DNA from: Sipunculus nudus
Taxonomy: Eukaryota > Annelida > Sipuncula > Golfingiida > Sipunculidae
DNA: 64,000 bases
NCBI GenBank assembly: GCA_026874595.1
Contig: CM049316.1
Span: forward strand, 43,971,695-44,035,694
Direction of reading: 5' to 3'
Each line of letters begins with the position of its first letter. Position 1 is the first letter of the stretch. Shown piece after piece: positions 35,536 through 46,559 of the stretch. Position numbers and translations under genes: made by a program. The notes below the pieces were generated by a model. The model saw only the letters and a list, made by a program, of their open reading frames with translations. It made no database searches and was not told where the DNA came from.

Positions 35536-37102
35536 TTAGGGATATTATTGTCAAAAACCCTATATCTAAATCAATCTAAAAATTGATTTAAATTCACATT
35601 AGACCCCATGTATTATACATTATTTGAAACCTGGTACAGTGGTCTCTCTGAAGGTGTACATATGTTCACTTATTTTTCACAGGTTTTCGCTAAATCAAAA
35701 TAATTTAAGCAGCCAGTAAGAGTAAGTTACTTTTCAGAAGACTAATTGTAAATTACATGACAATTACTCCATTTTTTTTATTTTCCTCTGTCATGTTTCT
35801 ACCTGGCCTAAAACTGAATTTTTTAAATTTGATTCGATAAAAAAATATTAAATTTCATTTTTCAACAAGAAAGACACATAGTATAATAATTTTTACATGT
35901 AACAGAGTGCCTAATTGTACCACGATATCTACATGTTATATCAGCATATATCGTGATATCAGCATGATCTGTGTGGTATCTACATGTATCGAAGTGTGTC
36001 CATGTTGTCACTTGGTATCCATATGATTCATAGCAATGTCTACATATTGTATCATGGTATAGTAGAGAAAGAACTAGTATCTTGAACAAATGAATATATT
36101 TATGTTTTCTCGTTTTATAGTTACTATTCAGTACGCTGTTTAAGATCAGGTTTTTCACAGTTTCCTAAATGAGGATAAAATGGTAAAGTGCGCTGTATCA
36201 GTATAATATCCAAACTATTTTTAAAATAAAGTAGCGTTCTTCTAATTGGTTAAATCAGGATTATTATACAATAACTGATAAGAAAACTTTAAAGAATAAG
36301 TTTTATTTTAAAAAAGGGGGAGGTTGAAACACGAAACATTGTGTAAACATAACGAATATCTTTTCACACAGCTCTATGAATATAACATGGGTTTAGGCTG
36401 AGATAATTTCCCAGACCACAATGTTACCTTAAAAATAAGTATCTGAAACCTAACCTTAATAATTCATTTGTAAGAGAGACAGACGCATACAAACTTATGT
36501 CGAGGCACAGAGTGAATTTTAACGGTCTGATTAGGATCCTCAGGTTCCAAGCCCATTTGTTAAAATTAAAGCCTATTGTTCAAATAATAAAGTACAACGT
36601 CAGCCTTGTTTGTACATTACCTCGAGCTTGGATCACACACTCCCTAAGGTACCGTAAGCAATAAGACATGCACGATGTCATGTCAACCGTGAGTAAATAA
36701 GATTTGCTAGAACCTACACTGCTGGGAAAAATTATGACTGTTATTATACGTTTACTAGAATATGACACACAACGGTATCTGAAAGCTTTCTGTAAACTCT
36801 AATACCCTTATTACAATCATGTGAACTTGAGAGCGTTAGACTTTGAAAGGGGGGGGGGGGGAGTACCAAAAAAATCACGCTATGGCAACCAACCTGGAAT
36901 GTAAACATCGAGAGCTAACAGCAAAAGAATGTGCTAATACAAAAAGGCGTAAACTGTTAAGTGAAAGTAGTTGACATTCTAAATATTTCTTTAAGGGCTG
37001 ACACTATTAGTGAGAGCGATTTTGTCCAGGAGCATAATACCTGATTTTTCAGGACAAGTATGCCTGGTTAGAGCTTAATTACAAGACAGAAAATCACGCG
37101 CA
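35536..37102. other. No gene recognised; short degenerate tandem at 35920-36062
   Basis: GTATCTACATG-type words recur every 20-35 bp between 35920 and 36062. A G14 run lies at about 36848. Nothing else was recognised. Confidence 0.4.
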
Positions 37103-37225
37103 GGTGTAAAGACCCCAGGCTAGCCCCATTTCGTGTTATCCCCGATAATCTGAAAGTATCCCAGGGGAACCCTGAACAGGACTATTAGTTATTCTCGTAC
37201 TATTTAGAATACCCCTGGCCCATTA
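37103..37225 (+). repeat. GGTGTAA-family element, left part
   Basis: GGTGTAAAGACCCCAGGCTA starts the copy, and CCCCGATAATCTGAAAG and ACCCCTGG blocks follow. The right end is not evident. Confidence 0.45.
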
Positions 37226-37439
37226 TTCGAATGAATGAAATCCTATGCTTTAAATTTTAAATATAAGTTAATAGAATAAAAACTGTCAAAGATACAAGAT
37301 TTAAAACTATAAACAGCATTATATTAACAACAAAATATAGTCTTCAAGTGTTAATTATATGATTAATTATATTCAGATTGTCTCCTAAACTTCACCTATC
37401 GGCATTACACATAACATTATTTATATATTAATATATATA

Positions 37440-37645
37440 TGGCCCTGTAATCTTGAAAAATAGGTCAAGGTCAACCATCTTCGAACTTGCAACAGCACTG
37501 AAGATGTGACTTTCCTGAGTTGAATTCTTTTTTTGAGATATCCCGCCCACAATTTAAAAGTTAACGGACGCAAGGACAGGCGGACGGCATTGGTGATGTC
37601 AACAGCTCATCAGCCTATATAGGCTGAGGGCTAAAACAGGTATCG
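37440..37645 (+). repeat. Dispersed repeat ending in an AGCCTATATAGGCT hairpin
   Basis: An AGGTCAAGGTCAACCATC block, a GGACGCAAGGACAGGCGGAC block and a terminal TCAGCCTATATAGGCTGA (18-bp perfect palindrome, about 37611-37628) followed by GGGCTAAAA have the form of a bivalve repeat 3' end that I recall only in general terms. No ORF. Confidence 0.4.
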
Positions 37646-40600
37646 GATGCAACAGCCCTCGGGATAAATGACACAGACAATGTGGTCCTTGTATAGGGCA
37701 TTTACAAAATGCCAGCGGTTTTCTGTGTATTCTTTTTTTTTTGCCTACTTAATCCATAGCCCAAGGCTGTGAGAGCGGGACGGTAACCGGTGGTGAAATC
37801 TGGTTAAAGAAAACAGCGACTCTTTATGGGTAAAGGACCATGCAAGGAAAAGGCACAGTCAGATCTCCTCGGCTCAATCCGCCTACCAAACTCAGATAAA
37901 AAAAGGGGCAGCTTTATTGGGCACGCAAGTTCAGGTCAGCAAGGTCAGGTGACAGTTTAGTTGCACGAAAAAAAAAACAGACGTGGCAGTGTTAGTGACT
38001 CTTCTTGCCAAGCGTTACCAGCTTAAACCTATAGTTTGAGTATTTAAACAGTAAACTATTTGCGCCATATAATTTTTGTTTTGATTTAAAAAATGATGTT
38101 CCACATGACTTTGTGCTTATAAAAAATAATTACAGATTAAACACGTCAGTATTATATGATGCAGAGCTGTTAAAAATTTTATTTTATGAACCGCTGCAAA
38201 AATAATAGCGGAATTTTGCAGATATTGTTAATTCGACTGCTTATCTGATTTTCACCTGCAGATGGCACCACCTGTGGTGTCATATTCTCTTTGAGCTGAA
38301 ATGGTATAATATGCTTTTTCCTGAATTAGTCATATTTATCTGAACTATGAAGCATAAACTTTACAGGCGTTATGCTTTTGATAAAAGCTGATTTTTGTAT
38401 TTGATTTTTTTTCGTTTCGTACTCATCATTGTTCAGAATATTTGCGTCAATGTGAACCTAACCACTTGATCTCTTTCATATTTGTACATTCAACATCCCT
38501 AACTGTTTAAACATGATCGTCGGGATTATTAAAAAGCTAATCATCCATTTTTATAAAACAACCTATGTGTTTGCATGCATTTTGAATATTAAAGGGGATA
38601 CCTAATGTATAGGTTAAACTGTACAGTTATGTTATGTCTTAAATAAACTGGGAAATGGACCTCAGTCAGGTTCATAAAGGAAAGTTATACATGGAGTCAA
38701 CAATTTGTTTTAGATTTTGTTATATAGTTAGACTTATAAGTTTCAGACTTACCACCAGGACTAATGTTTTTCGGTGACAGTTTGTCAGACTTCGAGAATT
38801 TGTTTTACGAATCTCTCTTATAGATGGTTTAAGCCAAGTCATCTTCAGGCTCCTAGAAGAGTCATAAAAACTTGAGGAACGACCTTGTAGAGCAGCGTTA
38901 CGTGTCCCGGAGAGAGTTCAATCAGGTATAAACGCTGAATAGATTACAACTGACAGTACTAATAAAGTACACCATGGGGTCGTATATACCACTAGAGTAG
39001 CACCCAAAACTTAAATAATAAATTTATACATCTGGACGTGATTATATTCTTACTTTCCTATAGTTTAATAGGATCCTTAGGGCAGTATATACATGGTTTA
39101 TTGCCCAATACATTTCTCATATATCAAATTGAACATCCTGCCGTATTGGCCCGGTGCTCCTTCTCCCGCCCGTGTTGATGTCTCCCGCCGCATTGTTAAA
39201 ATATATGCAGTAATACCGCCATCTCGATTTCAGAGTTAACCTTTTAATTATTATTTTTCCTTTTTTTCTTTTTTTCGGACCCTCTATGAATATCATTACA
39301 TAAAAGACCTTGATAGAAGAAAAAAAGTTTATTTGCTTTTTTTTCTTTTACATTGCATAATAAGAGAAACAACCTTAGGGAATATCCTGGGGGTGCACGC
39401 TGGCTCGTATATCATTTTCTATCTCGTTCCCACATAATTATTTCGTTCACACGCGATGGTATCGTGGTCGCACGAGATAAATGTAGATAGACAATACAGT
39501 AAGACCCACATCTTTAATCCTTAATGCATGCATGTTTATCTTCGCTGGATTAAGAGTATGGTTGATTTATTTGTATGCATATAAATGGTGCCACAGCGAC
39601 CCTTGCAACACTCACTTGCCATGTTTATTCAGAGAATGTATCGACAGGGGGGGGGGGGACAGGAATACGCATGTATCATGTTCCATAATAAATTTTCTCA
39701 ATATGAAATGCACATTGAAATGTTGTTGTGGAAAGATCTGAAGGGGGAAATTGAGCAATATTCTTGTTAAAAGGTTTTATTCCCCGAAAGAATGAGAGAA
39801 CAAAAGGAATTTGGTGGCTTAGTACTTTTTCTGGAAAAGTGAGGGGGAAATGTCCCCCCCCCCCCCCCACACACACACCTTGTGACTCACACCATTTCTT
39901 GTAAGCCTTTCCCTTGAGACATAACACAAAGCGACATGTTGTTTTCCCAGTTTGGTATACCTGTGATTATTGAACCCGTATCCTTAACCAAGACAATATA
40001 AAATGTAAGCAATTCTGGGAAGATAAAATGCGAACAAGTGTTTAGTTTATTTAGTATGTTTAGCACAGAAGGTTTAACATAACCCTTGCCCTAACCTTCA
40101 AATCAACAAACTCAATAAAGTTTTCCCTTAGCACATAAAAGTGGGCAAGTAGTTTATATATTTACCTCAAGGCATTCGGCATAAACGCACACACAATAAA
40201 ATACATACAATTTAAGATTGTAAGATTTAAGACAGACAACAGAATATATTACATTATCGGCATCTGGCAATAAGCTTCGTAGGCTTGAGTAATGGAAATA
40301 ACCAGATTATTATTGTGAAAGATTACAGTATTAAACAATAAAGCAAGAGGATAAAAAAATAAAGGTTTTGAGATATTGCGATGTAGTTAAATAGTACTGT
40401 AGCTTATTATGGATTACTATGGTTCCTCTTGCTGTATGTTTAAAAGAGCATTTTTATTTAAATTTATATAATTAAATTTAAAAATAACACGAAATTGAAT
40501 GACCTATTCATTAACACGCCTATATAACACTTGTTACACCACTGTGCCAGGTTTAAAACACAATTCATATATTATGGGTCTGATATGAAATACATTTTTT

Positions 40601-41187
40601 GGCTTCATTTACAAGAATTTTTTATCTATTATAGCAGAGATGCTGCCTTAAGGGGTACGTATTGGGCCATCGTTCATATTTTCACGTAATACAGTATTAA
40701 GTAAAATGTGTCTTGTTCTTCACTTCAAATAAGACAGCACTTTAATTTTCTAAAGAAAGGATATTTCAGGCCTTTAAATATATTCTCAAAGAGAAAAAAA
40801 GTTCAAATGATATATTGCCAGAAGTAGCATGTGATATGAAACTGATTATGATCCGTGCAAGGGCCTGTCAAAATGTCTTGTCAATTTCATCAGTCAGTGT
40901 GTCGATTTCACCACCAAGTGACGTCATTGGTGACCGTGTCACTCTGGTGTCAGCGAACAACTGATCTTTGTGACCATTCATACTCTGCCACTGTCTGAAA
41001 TGTGGCAAGCTTCTGGATAATTTGTGTGAAAGATGAATATTCCCTTGACATTTACATAAATTTCGTATATAATAATCATGTTTAATCCAGACATCTAACC
41101 TTCAACAGGTTTACGTATCAGTTAACCAATTGAAATACCAAAGGAAGGCAATTATGTGGAAAGCGATTCTTTGAAGTTATAGTTTTC
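37646..41187. other. No gene recognised
   Basis: AT-rich with G/C homopolymers near 39648 and 39854. Nothing recognised. Confidence 0.4.
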
Positions 41188-41272
41188 CCTCTTTCTTTTC
41201 CCTCCCTCTCTCTCTCTCTCTTTCTCTTTCTCTGTCTGTCTGTCTCTCACTCTCACTCTCTATCTTTTTTCT

Positions 41273-41367
<95 letters not shown>
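41188..41367. repeat. Long (CT)n followed by (TA)n
   Basis: Pyrimidine-rich from 41188, pure CT from about 41282 to 41330, then TA to 41367. It abuts LTR copy 2 directly. Confidence 0.97.
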
Positions 41368-41369
<2 letters not shown>

Positions 41370-42154
41370 TGTTGTAGCGCCCGTGTCTGGCCGCGTATTA
41401 CATTCTTAGTTTAATCCGTACTGGTTGAACACTCGTTGTTATGCTAGCTTGGGGCTTTCTCGCCTGCCGGGCCGGGTCGGGATCACGTTTGGACCCTGGT
41501 ATGTAGAGACACAGCGATGTTCTTCCAGATGATTCCTGTAACGCGTGTTTACTGTATATTATGTTAGATCCTTGAGACTGTGCGAGAAGTGGAAAATTCT
41601 CAGCTTGGGCCAAAAGTTATAAATAGGGTTCTGTGTTTCAGAGCCGAGAGAGAGAGGAGAGAAGATTCCAGCGGGCACAGACGTGTGTATGTCAATTTGT
41701 GGGACCTGTCCGATTATCCAGTAATTTCAGGGATTCTACTATTACTAACTCTATACAATTTAATGCTGTCTGCTTCAAGTTGAATTTCTGAATTGTTACA
41801 AGAGCTTTACATTGGACTGTTATTCACCGAGAGTATACATTTAAAGAACTTGTCGCTGTGGCGGTGATGGTAACCAGGTACTGTGCACTTTTTTTATTAG
41901 GCTGTGTGATTATATTGATTTGATGTTATACTGTTATTGTACTGTGTAATTGTATTGTTTTAGTGTACTGTAATGTTAGGGTTGTTTTAAGAATAAATTA
42001 TAGTTATTTGTCAACAAAAAACCACTGACTTCTTTATTCATTCCCCTAGACATTTCATGCTGCCTAGTGTTACAGAATCTGATCTTTTTTATCTCCATTA
42101 CAAAATTTGTGTTCATCACGCATACGTGATCTGTTTATATTAGGTTCCGTAACA
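41368..42154 (+). mobile_element. Solo LTR, copy 2, 5'-truncated
   Basis: It aligns with copy 1 from CGTGTTGTAGCG on, with TATA (41617-41626), AATAAA (41992-41997) and the same end GGTTCCGTAACA. The first roughly 100 bp of the LTR are missing and replaced by a (TA)n tract. The right flank is also (AT)n, so the element sat in a TA microsatellite and its 5' part was probably lost there. Confidence 0.75.

Positions 42155-42226
<72 letters not shown>
42155..42226. repeat. (AT)n between LTR copy 2 and the miniature element
   Basis: 72 bp of AT with one early interruption join the GTAACA end of one element to the TGTTAC start of the next. Confidence 0.95.
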
Positions 42227-42230
<4 letters not shown>

Positions 42231-42283
42231 ACGGGGTGACATAAAAGCGGACCGAACTGTCTCGCTTGTGAAGCTTGCTTTTC

Positions 42284-42356
42284 TATCGAAGCGGTTGGTA
42301 CGCCGGACTTGTGCGCCACCGTTAAAGGTTCGAATCCCGGATCGGCCCAGAATTTT
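42284..42356 (+). promoter_or_regulatory. tRNA-like pol III promoter in the 5' LTR
   Basis: The A-box-like TATCGAAGCGG (42284-42294) and the exact B box GGTTCGAATCC (42327-42337) start 43 bp apart, as in tRNA genes. A TTTT terminator follows at 42353-42356. The A box has one deviation here; the 3' LTR matches better. Confidence 0.55.
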
Positions 42357-42385
42357 CCCCTGAACAATTTGTCTTCGTAACAAAA

Positions 42386-42403
42386 CGGGGGCTCATCCGG
42401 GAT
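42386..42403 (+). other. Primer binding site resembling tRNA-Pro
   Basis: CGGGGGCTCATCCGGGAT is complementary to the 3' end of tRNA-Pro with two mismatches, compared with the tRNA-Pro site as I know it from other LTR elements. It starts three bases after the LTR. Confidence 0.65.
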
Positions 42404-42558
42404 GACGATAAACTTTGTGGCCCAGGGAATAAGCTTACCAAAGTGTGACTCCTGGGATAATTAGTCTTGTTCTGATAGCAGAACGCTCTTAAGAGGGGGT
42501 GTGTGACGGGGTGACATAAAAGCGGACCGAACTGTCTCGCTAGTGAAGCTTGCTTTTC

Positions 42559-42631
42559 TAGTGAAGCGGTTGTTACGCCGGACTTGTGCGCCACCGTTAT
42601 GGGTTCGAATCCCAGATCGGCCCAGAATTTT
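42559..42631 (+). promoter_or_regulatory. tRNA-like pol III promoter in the 3' LTR
   Basis: The A box TAGTGAAGCGG (42559-42569) fits TRGYNNARNGG fully and the B box GGTTCGAATCC (42602-42612) fits fully; the starts are 43 bp apart. A tRNA-like stretch GATCGGCCCA follows the T arm, then TTTT at 42628-42631. The 5' acceptor strand and the anticodon stem do not pair, so it is not a functional tRNA. Confidence 0.6.
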
Positions 42632-42780
42632 CCCCTGAGCAATTTGTCTTCGTAACAATACAACATTTACATGGAGGTAACATTTACTGTAAAATGCGCG
42701 AGGCTAAACTTACTAAAATATAAATAAGAGGTTTAAGAATTAGAGCGAGCTAACTATCTATGCCTTTAACATATTGTTTA

Positions 42781-42797
42781 AATTCTAGTCTAGACAC

Positions 42798-42835
<38 letters not shown>

Positions 42836-42851
42836 TAGGCTAGACACTGTA

Positions 42852-42893
<42 letters not shown>
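42781..42893. repeat. Tandem duplication containing (CT)n
   Basis: AATTCTAG-CTAGACACTGTA plus a CT run occurs twice in succession, at 42781 and 42831. Confidence 0.85.
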
Positions 42894-43292
42894 GGTTGCA
42901 GGTAATCAGGAAATTAATAGGCTTCGCCAGGTACAATCTAAAGCCTCTTCATCAAGGTCTGAAGCTGAGCTGTCGATCGAACTCGACACCAATCCCTCAC
43001 ACATGGGTCGAAGAGTTCCTATCTCCTGTCTATAACGGCACCCCATCTTGGTTTAATTAACACATTGAATGCACTGAAGAACGGCGCCCGTCGAGCCTTG
43101 GATCAGGACATTGGGGAACTACAGGTAGCGCCTTCAAAGGTCGTCTCAAGCAGCCACCACGCTGATTTACTCCTGGCGTTTTGCTTTGCGCGTTTGGAAA
43201 TCTTCGGAAATGGTTCGTGTAATCGCCAGGTGAAGGCCAAGAAAACGCACAAAAATGCATATAAAGCTGAGGACAGGCACCAAAATGTGTAA
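42894..43292 (+). other. GC-elevated segment with open frames, coding status unclear
   Basis: After the (CT)n tract and GGTTGCAG, one frame reads NQEINRLRQVQSKASSSRSE on to a stop at 43032, and a second frame reads NGARRALDQDIGELQ on to 43292. CAG|GTACAA, CAG|GTAGCG and CAG|GTGAAG could be donors. The composition and residue mix are more gene-like than the surroundings, but no family is recognised and no consistent exon chain could be built. Confidence 0.2.
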
Positions 43293-43509
43293 ATCAAATA
43301 CATATATACAGTAAAATAAAGTAAAAAGATTGATCACCGATTATTTCACGACGATAAATACCACATTAGATCGCTCACGATATCGCTAGAAATCGCGTAA
43401 AAAGGTAAAAACAAAACCCTTTAAACGCATGCTGATCACATCTTGAAAACCTGGCCTCTGTTACTCATAATCACCTGCACAAGGCTAGTATGTGGACGCC
43501 TCTAAATAC

Positions 43510-43888
43510 ACCGTTCATACACAAAACGGTTTTTAAACGTTTTGCTCAAAGTGGATAAGCCAAATCGGTTTAAAACGGTATTGTGCGTTCACACAATGCG
43601 AGAGGTGTACATTTTACATGTGGCTTTATGTTGACATATTCATATTAAGCATATTCGCGCTTGGCCTGTTATTCAGCTGCTAGTTCAATACTTGGTCTAA
43701 ATCGTTTTGAATGCAAATTTAGGTGGAGCGGATAATTCGATTCGCATTGAAAACGGTTTGAAACCACGTGATACCCTTTAGCCAAATCGGGTTTAAAACG
43801 CTTTGGATTGCCGTATGAACGCTATATTTACATGAAAAACGGTCTGAAACCGTTTGAGTTTGCTTTAAGCAGTGTGAAAGGAGTATAA
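43510..43888. mobile_element. MITE-like element with AAACGGTTT internal repeats
   Basis: The left end ACACCGTTCATAC and the complemented right end ACTCCTTTCACAC match at 10 of 13 positions, and TA lies on each side. The inside is built around AAACGGTTTnAAACCG words in both orientations. No ORF. Confidence 0.4.
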
Positions 43889-44972
43889 TTAAACCTCATA
43901 CCGCATTTAATCCTCCCACGATTTCCCAAGATATTCTGAGAAATCTTGGAAAAAAACGCTTCGTGTTGGCTTATCTAGTTGTCTCATTTAGAGGTTGTAC
44001 AACAAGTTTGAGTAACAAGAACTTTTCTGAGTTAAAATCATCGACTATCTTTGATAATAATGAAAAAGAAAACCAAATCACGTATATGATTTTCTCACTC
44101 TAAAAAACCCAAGAACCTATACAATGTATAGTATTGTTAACCAATATATTGCGAAAAAAATTTTAAAATTGCGGACGGCGACCATTTGGGATTTCAGATC
44201 CTCACGGATTCCGCCTATACTTTCGATAGGGGCATCCAGCTTAATTAACCTTTATAGAAGAAAATGCACTGAATAAAACTAACCATTGTCGTAAGAAGTG
44301 TTCCAGATGACACAACTAAAACTCGGTAAATACCCAGAATGACTTTCCTCAAACAAAGGATTATCCCGATTACCGTTAAATGACTGTCTTTGGAATTACG
44401 AATATAACTGACGCGTTTTTGCGGTAAACGATCGGCTTTGGAGTTACGAGACCAGCTGACAAGAATAAGATAAACTCTTGAAGTTGAGCTGGTGTTCCGG
44501 GTATGTATTGGCTGATAATATACGTTGAAGGGTAATAGAACTATAACTGCACAACTACCAAATTCAAACACGTGACAGCGGAAGAAGTGTACAGCTGCCT
44601 TTTTTTGAAGTTTTGCCGGTGTCGTTAGTTGAAGCAAGGGCCTTTTTTTATTTGCGTGTAAATATTCTCATAGCCAAAGCGATTTGTGTCTGTGAAGAAA
44701 ATGAACCCGGTGACCTCGGCCAGGACGAATTCGTCCTGCAAAATCATTGTCAATCCTGCATTTCTTAAATAAAAATTAAAGAAAGTGTTAAGTTGTTTTA
44801 TATATTTTCGGTTTCAAAAGTAAACTATTCATAACGTGAATAATAATATAACAGAAACTAGCTTAACACTGAATTACGTGTGTCTTAAACCTATTCATCA
44901 CTTTAGATTTAGAAAATGAAATCATTTCAACATAGTGAAGCGTCCATTCTCTCAACATTCTCGCAGGAAGAG
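43889..44972. other. No gene recognised
   Basis: A 130-codon minus ORF (44637-44245) contains two copies of a 28-bp tandem word (TCGTAATTCCAAAG-type) and no protein signature, so it is treated as chance. A 16-bp perfect palindrome, AGGACGAATTCGTCCT, lies at about 44722-44737. Confidence 0.4.
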
Positions 44973-45440
44973 GGTGCAACGATTACGGATTACATTTACG
45001 ATTACATTGCCCCGGTATAGATTACCGGGGGTGGGTGTTAATTCAAATCGCTTTCATATTACCGGGGTGCTAATTATAACTTGATATCGATTTCAGATTA
45101 CAACAGGGTGGTTTGACATCGATTTCATCGGACCTAACTGTAACGCCTTTTTATGTTTATTTACTCCATGTAATTGTTGTTATTTTCCTCATCTCTCAGG
45201 TTACCTTAAATATATGCAATGTATCATGATCTTTGCTGAAGTGGGGGAATCAGTTAATTTCAATATGTTCACTCAAATGATTAACATTTGTAGGACTTTC
45301 ATTTTTCAAATACTGATTACACTTATTAAAGTTTTATTTTTCACATTTGGTTTTGTTAACATAAATTAAGCATAAACATATAACTTTATCATTAAGCTTA
45401 ATCAGAGAGGGGATAACCTGTGCAGTGCGGGGTGACATGA
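44973..45440. repeat. Possible degraded GGTGTAA-family element
   Basis: Starting GGGTGCAACGATTACGGATT, it shows ACCGGGGGTGG, TTACCGGGGTG and GGGGATAACC blocks typical of the family. The ends are uncertain. Confidence 0.3.
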
Positions 45441-45701
45441 AATCAAGCTCAGGCTACAACCTAAGCCTATTCTGAAGTTGAGGGTTTCCGGGTAAACTTA
45501 CCTCAAGGCTAGAAATTCCTTATTTGTGCAGATACCCTTCTCCCCAAAATTAAGACCAAGCCCCTTCTTGGACTTGTGGGCCTTTATTTCTAGGATGTCA
45601 TATCGTCAACGTTAACGATAAACTCCTCCCAATCCAAAATCCCGGATCCGCCCCTGATATTTGTGCTGCGCGCATAGCAGGTCATCAGGTGCTATTTCAG
45701 C

Positions 45702-46013
45702 ATGAGCAGCACGCTGACAGAAGGCGATGGTCTAAGTGACTTCAGACTTTATAATGGAACTCACGAAGGAAAGGCGGCTTTACTTTTTATCAGTATCATT
45801 ACGGTTTTTATCATCTGCTCAGCAAAGCGACCTTTTCAGCAGACCCGTAAGTCCCGATATGGCAGCCTCCTTACCTCAGAAATAACTGATTTTAAATTGA
45901 TTTTTCTTTCTATTAGCACTACGCTGACTTTAGTTTCAATTATATAGACGGATTGTTCTTACTTTGTCAATGTACATGTGTGTGACAGTAAAGTGAGTTT
46001 TTTCAAAAATAAA
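45702..46013 (+). CDS. Candidate two-exon micropeptide with one membrane helix
   Basis: An ATG at 45702, with an in-frame TAG upstream, opens MSSTLTEGDGLSDFRLYNGT, with an NGT glycosylation site. A hydrophobic segment AALLFISIITVFIICSA (residues 25-41) and a basic KRPFQQT end follow. At 45847 is a consensus donor (GACCC|GTAAGT, phase 1). A pyrimidine tract TTTTTCTTTCTATTAG closes a possible 71-bp intron at about 45917. Splicing there gives a stop after three more codons (PLR) and an AATAAA about 80 bp on (46008-46013). The product would be about 51 residues, a type III or type I single-pass membrane protein. Alternatively the segment is a first exon of a larger protein, or chance. ATTTCAG just before the ATG could also be an acceptor. 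No family is recognised. Confidence 0.3.
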
Positions 46014-46177
46014 TAATATGTATTAAAATATGATTATATGGTTCAGTCACTTCAAATCCCAATGATTTTGAAACGCGTCAGAGTTAAAAACATACTCCAT
46101 GTCTAATGCTCTCTCTTTGCATGCCTATATATCAATACGAATGCAAAATGAAAGGAGTTTTCATTCAATTTAACATC

Positions 46178-46181
<4 letters not shown>

Positions 46182-46241
<60 letters not shown>
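46182..46241. repeat. (AT)n microsatellite
   Basis: About thirty AT units. Confidence 0.97.
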
Positions 46242-46245
<4 letters not shown>

Positions 46246-46559
46246 GAAACTGGTCATGAACACAAGGTTCCAGGAAGAACCCTTCTGTTGGTTTCTTTGC
46301 AGTACCCATTATCAGGGTAACATACCAGGGTTCAACCTTTTTTTCTTAGAGTATACTGCGATTGTCACATAGGTCACATGGTTTATTTTCGAAATTCCTT
46401 GTCATCAGATGTTCAGAAAATTCTCGACTTGCTTTCAATTTAGGGGTGAAGTGTTCCGAGGCCACATGATTATATATCTCCGCTCTGTTTTATTGTGTTG
46501 CCAAGGAAATTGTTTTATTTCAATGCAAACCTTAGAAATTCACTAGAGGAGATAACATA

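Larger units (their letters stand above)
42227..42657 (+). mobile_element. Miniature LTR retrotransposon (TRIM), 431 bp
   Basis: Two direct 156-bp LTRs (42227-42382 and 42502-42657) differ at nine positions and enclose 119 bp without an ORF. The 5' LTR ends GTAACA and is followed after three bases by a primer binding site (42386-42403). The interior ends in a purine run, AAGAGGGGG (42491-42499), two bases before the second LTR. These are the cis elements of reverse-transcribing LTR elements with no protein, the definition of a TRIM. Each LTR contains tRNA-like A and B boxes and a T4 run, which is unusual. The left flank is (AT)n, ATAT, and the right flank ATAC, an imperfect 4-bp duplication. 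It must be moved by another element's proteins. Confidence 0.8.

Noticed and set aside
42552-42625. A genuine tRNA gene in the TRIM LTR
   Set aside because: The A and B boxes are good, but the acceptor and anticodon stems do not pair.
42157-42656. Hammerhead ribozyme in the TRIM LTR (retrozyme)
   Set aside because: The conserved core words CTGANGA and GAAA are not present in the required arrangement.
42135-42666. Overlapping minus ORFs with repeated GKFWADPGFEP peptides
   Set aside because: They are antisense readings of the two TRIM LTRs. The peptide repeat reflects the direct repeat.
44245-44637. 130-codon minus ORF with hydrophobic segments, considered as a missing GPCR exon
   Set aside because: No TM motifs of the TRH-receptor family, and it contains a 28-bp nucleotide tandem duplication.
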